From Deltaproteobacteria bacterium (GTDB lineage Bacteria > Desulfobacterota > Desulfobacteria > Desulfobacterales > C00003060), in NCBI GenBank assembly GCA_003647435.1, contig QMMV01000172.1:1-5215 (forward strand): a stretch of DNA of 5,215 nt, in the 5' to 3' direction. Made by a program: the position numbers and the translations under genes. A model generated the notes under the pieces. That model did no database searches, was not told the DNA's origin, and worked only from the letters and a program-made list of their open reading frames with translations. The first letter of the stretch is position 1. Each line of letters starts with the position of its first letter. This document shows positions 1 to 5,131 of the stretch, piece by piece.

Positions 1-66
1 ATAGGTTTGTTGATTAACTGTTCTTTCTTAACGCTCGCTAACGCTCTCAGACAGTGAGACAGCCTA

Positions 67-122
67 TACCGGATTGCCCGTATGCTCATTGTGTCTGTTT
101 TTTAAAACAGCTAAACTGATAC
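67..122 (-). repeat. Intergenic repeat, copy A (subtype shared with copy F)
   Basis: Read on the minus strand, it starts GTATCAGTTTAGCTG, continues through an A/T tract, and ends in a 26-nt tail (68-93) matching 3543-3568 at 23 of 26 positions, including a shared CACAATGAGCAT. The core plus tail is therefore homologous to copy F over about 55 nt with one 1-nt gap. The A/T tract contains a near-perfect small palindrome at 95-110 (CTGTTTT..AAAACAG). It is non-coding and lies upstream of nadA, with the GCTAAACTGATAC end pointing toward that gene. Confidence 0.75.
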
Positions 123-148
123 AAATTCTCAATGAGTTTAGATTGTTG

Positions 149-208
149 GTAACAATTGAGGCTTTTGAAAACATCCGGGTTTATTGTTTAAAATAGCTAA
201 TGTGCTAC
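149..208 (-). repeat. Intergenic repeat, copy B
   Basis: The minus strand starts GTAGCACATTAGCTATTTTA, a degenerate version of the shared core (GTATCA-C-TTTAGCT). The opposite end, read on the plus strand, begins GTAACAATTGAGGCTTTTGA. It resembles the far end of the element at 5032-5124, which begins GTAACGGCTTAGGTTTTCGA on the minus strand. This suggests a roughly 60-bp element with imperfect inverted ends. It overlaps copy C by a few bases. The boundaries are approximate. Confidence 0.5.
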
Positions 209-275
209 GATTGTTGAAAAATTTATTGTCGACAGGCCTGTCCGCAATAATATTTTCAAAAAGCTAAACTGATAC
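202..275 (-). repeat. Intergenic repeat, copy C, a long imperfect hairpin upstream of nadA
   Basis: The minus strand reads GTATCAGTTTAGC followed by an A/T tract and then GGACAGGCC. Positions 235-271 match 2501-2537 in inverted orientation at 33 of 37 positions, so this is a real dispersed repeat. The element is itself an inverted repeat: arms 214-236 and 237-259 pair at 19 of 23 positions around the perfect palindrome GACAGGCCTGTC (231-242). Its core end lies 34 nt before the nadA ATG. The plus strand there contains TGATACAAT (270-278), which resembles an extended -10 box. Confidence 0.75.
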
Positions 276-278
276 AAT
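270..278 (+). promoter_or_regulatory. Candidate extended -10 element for nadA
   Basis: TGATACAAT fits the TGnTAnAAT pattern of an extended -10 box. It would place transcription initiation near 285, giving a leader of about 25 nt before the nadA ATG. No good -35 hexamer is visible at 16-18 bp upstream, where the sequence is only A/T-rich. The string is the end of repeat copy C, so the match could reflect repeat conservation rather than promoter function. The assignment is inferred from the sequence pattern alone. Confidence 0.35.
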
Positions 279-308
279 TTTACTAAGTTCTCACAACATG
301 TATGAACA

Positions 309-1220
309 ATGACTGAAACGACAACAAGACAAATCAGACAACTTTTGCGGGAGCGGAACGCTATTTTACTCGCCCACAACTATGAACCACCTGAGATTCA
401 GGATATCGCTGATCTAACCGGGGACTCGCTTGAGCTAAGCATCAAGGCAGGCAAAACAGATGCAGAAATGATCGTCTTTTGTGGGGTCCTGTTCATGGCA
501 GAAACCGCCGCCATAGTATCGCCAGACAAAACAGTCCTGACACCCCGTCTCGATACCGGGTGCGCCATGGCCGATATGATCACACCTGAGGCGCTAAAGG
601 CAAAAGTGGAAGAGCTGGGCCAAATGCCCGTAGTGACGTACGTCAACTCTCCCGCGTCGGTTAAGGCGGAGTCCACCATCTGCTGCACTTCGGCTAATGC
701 AATAGCCGTGGTAAACAGTTTGGCAGAACATGAGCTCTTGATGACCCCTGATCGAAACCTTGCCCGATATGTAGCTTCCCGGACAAACAAAAAGATTCAC
801 TACTGGAATGGATACTGTCCCGTCCACGATCAGGTAACAGAACAAGATGTCCTTATTGCAAAAAAGGCGCATCCAGAAGCCGTATTTATGGCACACCCCG
901 AATGTCCTCCAGAGGTTCTCGCACATGCGGACGCAATTTTGAGTACCTCCGGGATGCTAAAGTTTGCCGCTCGCTCTGAGAACCGGTCGTTTATTGTGGG
1001 AACCGAGGAGGGATTGATCTACCCGCTCCAGAAAGCGAATCCGGACAAATCTTTTTACAAGGTTTCATCGTCTATGATATGCCGGGACATGAAACGGACT
1101 AGGCTGTGTGATATTCTGAATGCGCTGAAGACGACCACACACGAGGTAAAAATACCAAGGATTATATCCGAAAAGGCTTCAATAGCAGTAAAACGGATGC
1201 TAAACGTAACACACGGGTAA
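309..1220 (+). CDS. nadA: Quinolinate synthase NadA
   Basis: NadA condenses iminoaspartate (from NadB) with dihydroxyacetone phosphate to give quinolinate, the NAD precursor, using an oxygen-sensitive [4Fe-4S] cluster in the cytosol. The 303-residue product has the compact NadA length. It shows AHNYEPPEIQDIADLTGDS (22-40), the three expected cluster cysteines C85 (DTGCAMADM), C170 (NGYCPVHDQV) and C258 (SSMICRDMKRT), YVNSPASVKAESTICCTSAN (111-130), HPECPPEV (196-203) and GTEEGLIY (231-238). The ATG at 309 is the only suitable in-frame start. The ATGs at 298 and 302 are in other frames, and no clear Shine-Dalgarno sequence precedes it. nadB and nadC are not adjacent. The gene stands alone behind a 300-bp repeat-filled leader and converges on gcvH. 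Family assignment is secure. Confidence 0.97.
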   Translation: MTETTTRQIRQLLRERNAILLAHNYEPPEIQDIADLTGDSLELSIKAGKTDAEMIVFCGVLFMAETAAIVSPDKTVLTPRLDTGCAMADMITPEALKAKVEELGQMPVVTYVNSPASVKAESTICCTSANAIAVVNSLAEHELLMTPDRNLARYVASRTNKKIHYWNGYCPVHDQVTEQDVLIAKKAHPEAVFMAHPECPPEVLAHADAILSTSGMLKFAARSENRSFIVGTEEGLIYPLQKANPDKSFYKVSSSMICRDMKRTRLCDILNALKTTTHEVKIPRIISEKASIAVKRMLNVTHG

Positions 1221-1239
1221 AAAAGTGAAAGGTTTGTAC

Positions 1240-1632
1240 TTAAAAACTGCGGGTAAGTATATATTCTTCGTAATCCTCAGCGGGCATGAGATCTTTCAGT
1301 TCATCCAGCGAAGATAACCGGGCCCGAATGATCCAGCCTTTGGTGTAGGGCCAGAAATTAATGAATGTCGGATTATCAATAACGTCCTCATTTACCGCCA
1401 CGACCTTACCACTGACGGGAGAATAAAGATCAGTCACAACCTTTGCACATTCCACACTCCCAAAAGGCTCACGGCTAACGATGCTATCACCTTCGTTGGG
1501 GAGTTCAATATAATCGAGATGTCCCAATTCGAGCTGGGCATAGTCGGTGACCCCAAGGGTGACAGTATTATTCTCTTCTGGCCGCACCCAAACGTGCTCT
1601 TCAGAATACCATAGCTCGTCCAACACTAACAA
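1240..1632 (-). CDS. gcvH: Glycine cleavage H-protein-like lipoyl carrier
   Basis: H protein is a small soluble lipoyl carrier that shuttles the aminomethyl group between the P, T and L proteins of glycine cleavage. The 130-residue product matches the family length and fold: YSEEHVWVRPEENNTVTLGV (9-28), TDYAQLELGHLDYIELPNEG (29-48), the lipoyl hairpin ECAKVVTDLYSPVSGKVVAV (61-80) and a C-terminal helix region. Lys64 is the expected lipoylation site, but its context is ECAK where canonical H proteins usually have ESVK. No gcvT, gcvP or lipoate ligase gene lies nearby. The start is TTG at 1632, chosen because GGAGG sits 9 nt upstream. A GTG at 1626 and a TTG at 1623 are weaker alternatives. It lies 88 bp downstream of yebC on the same strand. 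It could instead be a specialised GcvH paralogue or a lipoate-binding protein of another pathway. Confidence 0.9.
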   Translation of the reverse strand: MLVLDELWYSEEHVWVRPEENNTVTLGVTDYAQLELGHLDYIELPNEGDSIVSREPFGSVECAKVVTDLYSPVSGKVVAVNEDVIDNPTFINFWPYTKGWIIRARLSSLDELKDLMPAEDYEEYILTRSF

Positions 1633-1641
1633 AGCAGTTTT

Positions 1642-1650
1642 CCTCCCCTC
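1642..1650 (-). promoter_or_regulatory. Ribosome binding site supporting the TTG start of gcvH
   Basis: The minus strand reads GAGGGGAGG, a strong Shine-Dalgarno sequence, with 9 nt between GGAGG and the TTG at 1632. The alternative GTG at 1626 would be 15 nt away and the TTG at 1623 18 nt. Spacing therefore favours the first TTG. Confidence 0.7.
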
Positions 1651-1712
1651 TGTTATGTTTTAAAGCGAAATGTCTGTATACCAGAAAAAGGTCTCTTTGC
1701 GATATTTTTCCG

Positions 1713-1749
1713 AAAAAAAACTACACCCCACCCAACGCTTCAAGGGTGC
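1713..1749 (-). terminator. Possible weak intrinsic terminator at the end of yebC
   Basis: On the minus strand, eight T residues (1713-1720) follow the yebC TAG stop directly. Just before them, GCACCC (from 1744-1749) can pair with GGGTGT (from 1723-1728), or CACCC with the nearer GGGTG (1729-1733), both within the last codons of yebC. The stem is short and the loop is 10 or more nt, so termination may be partial. That would still allow read-through into gcvH. Confidence 0.35.
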
Positions 1750-2473
1750 TATCCGGAATGTCAAAATTAGAATAGACCTTCTGAACATCCTCAGAGTCTT
1801 CCAGACTATCCATTAGCCGGAGCATCTGTTCCGCCTCCTTGCCTTCAACTTTAACAGTGCTTTTCGGCACCATTGTCACCTCGCCAAGGACGTAGCGGAG
1901 CCCCCTTTCATCGAGAGCCTTTTTGACCTGCTCAAAATCTTCCGCGGGCGTTATCACCTCAAAGGTGTTATCTTCGCCTCGTATATCTTCTGCCCCTGCA
2001 TCAAGTGTCACTTCCATGAGTGTTTCTTCATCCACACTGCTCTTTTCGAATATAAAGACTCCTTTTTTCTCAAACATCCACGATACACATCCCGCCTCAC
2101 CCAGGTTTCCTCCAGCCTTGCTGAAGGCGTGACGTATATCGGCTACTGCACGATTTTTGTTGTCAGTCAAGGACTTCACTAAAACTGCCGCCCCTCCGGG
2201 GCCGTATCCTTCATAATAGACCTCTTCGAAGGCAACTCCTTCTTGCTCCCCGGTCCCCTTCTTTATAGCCCTTTCAATCTTTTCCTTAGGCATATTCTCA
2301 GCCCTTGCCGTACTAACAGCCGCCCTGAGGCGAGGATTAGCACTGGGGTCACCCCCCCCCAGGCGTGCGGCCATAGTAATCTCTTTGGCCAGCTTGCTAA
2401 ATATCTTGCCACGCCTTGCGTCTGTTACGCCTTTCTTCCGCTTTATTGTACTCCACTTAGAATGTCCGGACAT
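1721..2473 (-). CDS. yebC: YebC/PmpR (TACO1) family regulatory protein
   Basis: YebC-family proteins were long annotated as DNA-binding transcriptional regulators (PmpR). More recent work links them and mitochondrial TACO1 to translation of proline-rich stretches on the ribosome. The 250-residue product has the family's usual length and conserved blocks: MSGHSKWSTIKRKKGVTDAR (1-20), GKIFSKLAKEITMAARLGGG (22-41), NPRLRAAVSTARAENMPKE (46-64), YEGYGPGGAAVLVKSLTDNK (87-106), and the C-terminal LMDSLEDSEDVQKVYSNFDI (220-239). The ATG at 2473 is preceded by GAGGAGG at a 4-nt spacing. The frequent neighbours ruvC, ruvA and ruvB are absent. A run of nine G residues (coding strand) encodes part of LGGGDP. 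Repeat copy D begins 24 nt upstream. Confidence 0.95.
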   Translation of the reverse strand: MSGHSKWSTIKRKKGVTDARRGKIFSKLAKEITMAARLGGGDPSANPRLRAAVSTARAENMPKEKIERAIKKGTGEQEGVAFEEVYYEGYGPGGAAVLVKSLTDNKNRAVADIRHAFSKAGGNLGEAGCVSWMFEKKGVFIFEKSSVDEETLMEVTLDAGAEDIRGEDNTFEVITPAEDFEQVKKALDERGLRYVLGEVTMVPKSTVKVEGKEAEQMLRLMDSLEDSEDVQKVYSNFDIPDSTLEALGGV

Positions 2474-2496
2474 ACTGCCTCCTCATTTACCTCTTG

Positions 2497-2582
2497 GTAC
2501 CAGTTTAGATTTTCGAAAATATTATCGCGTACAGGCCATCCGATTGTAGACCCCGTTGTTGCAAAACAAGGCAAATGACACA
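2497..2582 (+). repeat. Intergenic repeat, copy D, upstream of yebC
   Basis: It begins GTACCAGTTTAGATTTTCGA. Positions 2497-2554 match the inverted far half of the element at 5067-5124 at 43 of 58 positions, and 2501-2537 match copy C at 33 of 37. The shared internal block is ATCG-CRTACAGGC followed by CGATTGYAG. The far end (about 2563-2582, GCAAAACAAGGCAAATGACA) weakly resembles the inverted core, giving an element of roughly 86 bp. The core end points at yebC and stops 23 nt before its start codon, just upstream of the Shine-Dalgarno sequence. Confidence 0.75.
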
Positions 2583-2775
2583 TCTTCTCGGTAAGTTATG
2601 CAACTACGGGGTAGACCGCCTCAAACTCGAGCGGCTGCCTGCAGGCAGGTAACCGAGCGTATAGAAAAAAAACAGTGTCAGGTGTCAGACGGCCTGTTTC
2701 CCAAATCCCTTTTCGCTTGATCTAAAACGTTTCAATAACCGCTCAAAGGAATTTTTGTTCGGGCAACGGTCCGTC
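2583..2775. other. Non-coding spacer between yebC and rlmE
   Basis: I see no credible gene on either strand here. Visible structure consists of the hairpin at 2626-2657, an eight-A run at 2665-2672, a tandem GTGTCAG pair (2675-2688), and the 9-mer GACGGCCTG at 2688-2696 that recurs at 2809-2817. Nothing resembles an rRNA, a tRNA or a known regulatory RNA. Confidence 0.5.
2626..2657. repeat. Inverted repeat around CTGCCTGCAGGCAG
   Basis: A perfect 14-nt palindrome (2635-2648) is enclosed by CTCG (2626-2629) and CGAG (2654-2657), so the region could form a cruciform or hairpin. The nearby A run (2665-2672) is on the wrong side to act as a U tract for minus-strand transcription, and there is no T run for the plus strand. 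It is therefore not called a terminator. The function is unknown. Confidence 0.5.
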
Positions 2776-2858
2776 AGAAAAATGAACATTGAAACACGAA
2801 ACCTGAATGACGGCCTGCACGCCCCTTCTGTGTATTTTTGAAAGAGCTAAAGTAATAC
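2776..2858 (-). repeat. Intergenic repeat, copy E, just past the rlmE stop
   Basis: The minus strand reads GTATTACTTTAGCTCTTTCA, then an A run, then GCGTGCAGGCC, then GTTTC and finally CAATGTTCATTTTTC. The same order (ACTTTAGCTCTTT, A run, GCATGCAGGC, GGTTTTCAAC, ATTCATTTT) is seen in copy F, so the two are homologous over about 75-80 nt with small gaps. The core ends 12 nt from the rlmE stop codon. The boundary at 2776 is approximate. Confidence 0.65.
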
Positions 2859-2870
2859 ACCTCTTCTATC

Positions 2871-3461
2871 TTAAATTTTTCCCAATCCGACAACATAGAT
2901 TTCTCTGCTTCCCTTTCTTGTGCTTTTTGGCCTGACATGCCATAGCCGGTCAAACATTTTCTTTGCGCGATCTGAAAACTCTTTAAAGCCCGGCCCCTGA
3001 AAGATCTTGCAGAGAAAGGACCCGCCCGGGTTGAGAACACGAGCTGAAATGGCAAGCGCCGCTTCGCTTAACTCCAGAGACCTTTGACTATCGACGAACT
3101 TGCTCCCTGTTGTAGAGGGCGCCAGGTCACTTAAAACAACTTCAAAGCCTGTGCCAGTGGCAGACACAAACGATTCATCCCGGGCAAGGATGTCCTGCCG
3201 TATAAATCGAACATTAGACGGAATCTCAACCGAGATTGGCGCCCGATCTACCCCGACGACGAGGCCTTTTTCCCCCACAGCCTTTGAAGCAAAGAGCAGC
3301 CAGGAACCTGGGGAGCATCCGAGATCCAGTACTCTGGCTCCTGGTTTCAGGATGCGAAACCTTTTCTGAATCTCTTCAAGCTTGTATACAGAGCGAGCCG
3401 GAAATCCTTCCCTGCGGGCGCGTATTGTATAATGATCATGCCATTGATGAGGTCTGCCCAT
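2871..3461 (-). CDS. rlmE: 23S rRNA 2'-O-ribose methyltransferase RlmE (FtsJ/RrmJ)
   Basis: RlmE transfers a methyl group from S-adenosylmethionine to the 2'-OH of the A-loop uridine (U2552 in E. coli) of 23S rRNA, late in 50S assembly. The 196-residue product is a Rossmann-fold methyltransferase with the SAM motif VLDLGCSPGSW (44-54). It has a complete K-D-K-E catalytic tetrad: K27 (SVYKL), D112 (LSDLAP), K152 (CKIFQGPG) and E187 (SREIYVV). The D-K and K-E spacings of 40 and 35 equal those in E. coli RrmJ. The ATG at 3461 gives the usual short N-terminus ending in DHYT. There is no visible Shine-Dalgarno sequence, and a promoter-like TTGAAA/TATATT lies so close that the mRNA could be nearly leaderless. 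It is bracketed by inverted repeat copies E and F. Confidence 0.96.
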   Translation of the reverse strand: MGRPHQWHDHYTIRARREGFPARSVYKLEEIQKRFRILKPGARVLDLGCSPGSWLLFASKAVGEKGLVVGVDRAPISVEIPSNVRFIRQDILARDESFVSATGTGFEVVLSDLAPSTTGSKFVDSQRSLELSEAALAISARVLNPGGSFLCKIFQGPGFKEFSDRAKKMFDRLWHVRPKSTRKGSREIYVVGLGKI

Positions 3462-3464
3462 GTT

Positions 3465-3494
3465 AATATATAGCAGTCAATCGATTTCTTTCAA
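3465..3494 (-). promoter_or_regulatory. Candidate sigma70-type promoter for rlmE
   Basis: On the minus strand, TTGAAA (3489-3494) and TATATT (3465-3470) are separated by 18 nt. With TATATA (3467-3472) as the -10 box the spacer is 16 nt. The -10 box ends only a few bases before the rlmE ATG, which implies initiation at or next to the start codon. The hexamers are good, but such pairs arise by chance in A/T-rich spacers, so the call is tentative. Confidence 0.35.
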
Positions 3495-3512
3495 GTCAAA
3501 AGGTAACTTCTC

Positions 3513-3585
3513 ATAACACTTTAGCTCTTTTAAAAAGTAAGCCACAATGAGCATGCAGGCACTCCGGTTTTCAACTATTCATTTT
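3513..3585 (+). repeat. Intergenic repeat, copy F, between radA and rlmE
   Basis: The core is ATAACACTTTAGCTC plus an A/T tract. It is followed by CACAATGAGCAT, GCAGGCA and TCCGGT (3543-3568), which match copy A at 23 of 26 positions. Further downstream it matches copy E (CAAC..TTCATTTT). The opposite-strand reading GAGCTAAAGTGTTATG points toward rlmE, whose start is 52 nt away. The right boundary near 3585 is approximate. Confidence 0.75.
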
Positions 3586-3635
3586 CCGCTTTGGGGCTTT
3601 GCGCCTTGGTGGCTGAAACATGTTGAAAGGTTACG

Positions 3636-5009
3636 TCAAAACAGTAAATCAATTACCTCGGTGATTGCCTGCACCGCTACTAACTGCATACGAGCCGGTT
3701 TTTTAATGTGCTTGAAGTTGTCGCTCGGGAGGAGACACCGTTCAAAGCCCATCTTTTCCGCTTCGCGCACCCTGGGCTCAAGGTAAGCGATTCCGCGCAC
3801 TTCCCCTGTCAGACCGATCTCACCCATTACCACCGTGCGTCCTTTCACCGATTTTTCAAAGAAACTGGAAGCGATAGCCGACACGATCCCGAGATCGACT
3901 GCCGGCTCATCAACTCTTACACCCCCGGCCACATTCACAAAAACGTCCTGATTCATCAACTGAAGGCCAAGCTTCTTTTCCATAACGGCCAGAAGAAGGC
4001 AAACCCGCTTGTAGTCGACCCCGAGTACGGTTCGTTGTGGTGTACCGAAGCTCGACCTTGTAACAAGTCCCTGGAGTTCAAGTAGTATAGGCCTGGAGCC
4101 TTCTATGCTGGCCGTTACCACAGAACCAGGCACAAGACAGGGATTTTTTGTCAAAAATACAGAAGAAGGATTCCTGACCTCGACCAATCCGCTGTCCTTC
4201 ATCTCAAATACGCCGATCTCGTTGGTCGAACCAAACCGATTCTTTACCGCCCGCAGGATGCGAAAAATGTTATTATGGCCACCTTCGAAATAGAGCACCG
4301 TATCAACCATATGCTCCAGCAGCCTCGGGCCGGCAATTGCACCCTCTTTAGTTACGTGTCCAATAAGAAAAATCGGAATCCCTGTCCGCTTTGCCAGCAA
4401 CATGAGGTGCATGGTAGCCTCACGAACCTGACTCACACTCCCTGGAGCAGAAGTCACCTGGGGAGTCAAGATGGTTTGAATCGAATCAACTACTACAAGA
4501 TCGGGTGCCATCTCGGCAGCCATAGTCTTGATCGCTTCAAGGGCTATCTCCGAAACTACCCACAATCCCCTTGATATTGTTCCGAGTCGGTCACTTCTAA
4601 GCTTGATCTGCTGTACCGACTCCTCACCGGAAATGTAGAGTACCTTGTGATTGTGAGAGGCAAGTTGATGTGAGATCTGGAGCATAAGAGTAGATTTACC
4701 AATCCCTGGATCACCGCCTATCAAGACAAGAGAGCCGGGAACCAGGCCGCCTCCCAGGACCCGGTTAAATTCCTTTATCCCTGTCGAAATGCGTCTTATG
4801 TCCTTGATTTCTATGGCATCAACTGGAACAGGGCGGGACAGAGCAGAGTCAGAAAGCTCCGCAGATGAAGGTATGGGCACAGGAGCACGCTTTTCCTCCA
4901 CAAAACTGTTCCATTCGCCACACTCAGGACACTTCCCCATCCATTTGGGCGTCTCGTACCCACAGGTTTGGCACACAAAAATTGTCTTCGTCGCCTTCTT
5001 AACCTTCAA
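3636..5009 (-). CDS. radA: DNA repair protein RadA (Sms), branch-migration helicase
   Basis: RadA is a RecA-like hexameric helicase that works with RecA to extend D-loops and process recombination intermediates. The 457-residue product is full length (about 460 in E. coli). It carries an N-terminal C4 zinc finger (C13, C16, C27, C30 in CQTCGYETPKWMGKCPECGEW, split here as CQTCGY and CPECGEW), Walker A GDPGIGKS (99-106, K105), Walker B VVVDS (172-176), the RadA signature KNRFGS (256-261), and a C-terminal Lon-protease-like domain with VNVAGGVRVDEPAVDLG. The start is TTG at 5009. An in-frame TAA lies eleven codons upstream with no other start between, AGGA lies 7 nt before the TTG, and the N-terminus fits the family. 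A repeat core ends 23 nt upstream. The product is recognised with high confidence. Confidence 0.97.
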   Translation of the reverse strand: MKVKKATKTIFVCQTCGYETPKWMGKCPECGEWNSFVEEKRAPVPIPSSAELSDSALSRPVPVDAIEIKDIRRISTGIKEFNRVLGGGLVPGSLVLIGGDPGIGKSTLMLQISHQLASHNHKVLYISGEESVQQIKLRSDRLGTISRGLWVVSEIALEAIKTMAAEMAPDLVVVDSIQTILTPQVTSAPGSVSQVREATMHLMLLAKRTGIPIFLIGHVTKEGAIAGPRLLEHMVDTVLYFEGGHNNIFRILRAVKNRFGSTNEIGVFEMKDSGLVEVRNPSSVFLTKNPCLVPGSVVTASIEGSRPILLELQGLVTRSSFGTPQRTVLGVDYKRVCLLLAVMEKKLGLQLMNQDVFVNVAGGVRVDEPAVDLGIVSAIASSFFEKSVKGRTVVMGEIGLTGEVRGIAYLEPRVREAEKMGFERCLLPSDNFKHIKKPARMQLVAVQAITEVIDLLF

Positions 5010-5016
5010 GCTTTTT

Positions 5017-5020
5017 TCCT
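5017..5020 (-). promoter_or_regulatory. Ribosome binding site for the TTG start of radA
   Basis: The minus strand reads AAAGGA followed by an A-rich stretch and GC before the TTG, so AGGA is 7 nt from the start codon. It is a modest Shine-Dalgarno sequence. It supports the TTG start because an in-frame stop excludes anything further upstream. Confidence 0.5.
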
Positions 5021-5031
5021 TTGACTTATTC

Positions 5032-5124
5032 GTACGACTTTAGCTCTTTTAAAAATACACATACATCCGGACTGCAATCGCAGCGCCTGTATGCGATATT
5101 GTCTTCGAAAACCTAAGCCGTTAC
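5032..5124. repeat. Intergenic repeat element G/K, two-ended, upstream of radA
   Basis: The left end reads GTACGACTTTAGCTCTTTTA. The right end on the minus strand reads GTAACGGCTTAGGTTTTCGA, giving imperfect inverted termini about 93 bp apart. The interior contains nested inverted repeats: CATACA/TGTATG (5060-5088) around CTGC..GCAG. The right 58 nt match copy D at 43 of 58 positions. This is the clearest example of a complete two-ended element in the window. It contains no reading frame of note, and no target-site duplication is evident. Confidence 0.7.
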
Positions 5125-5131
5125 CAAAAAT

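Noticed and set aside
67..275. Integron attC-like sites or a CRISPR array upstream of nadA
   Set aside because: There is no integrase and no cassette structure. The copies are degenerate, irregularly spaced, and also found singly in both orientations in other spacers, without regular spacers between them.
398..926. Two open frames on the minus strand inside nadA (398-790 and 594-926)
   Set aside because: They lie entirely within the well-conserved nadA coding region, their proteins have no recognisable motif, and they are out-of-frame shadows.
1656..1682. Possible further repeat core between yebC and gcvH
   Set aside because: GGTATACAGACATTTCGCTT on the minus strand only loosely resembles the core, with insertions needed to align it. 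The match is too weak to count as a copy.
2243..2578. A 111-codon plus-strand frame opposite the start of yebC
   Set aside because: It is antisense to the conserved yebC N-terminus and extends into repeat copy D. No ribosome binding site or family features are visible.
2626..2672. Rho-independent terminator at the CTGCCTGCAGGCAG hairpin
   Set aside because: The A run lies on the side that would precede the hairpin in a minus-strand transcript, and no T run follows it on the plus strand.
2774..3055. A 93-codon minus-strand frame overlapping the 3' end of rlmE
   Set aside because: It overlaps rlmE in another frame and runs into the repeat copy E. The intact rlmE frame, with all four catalytic residues, explains the region.
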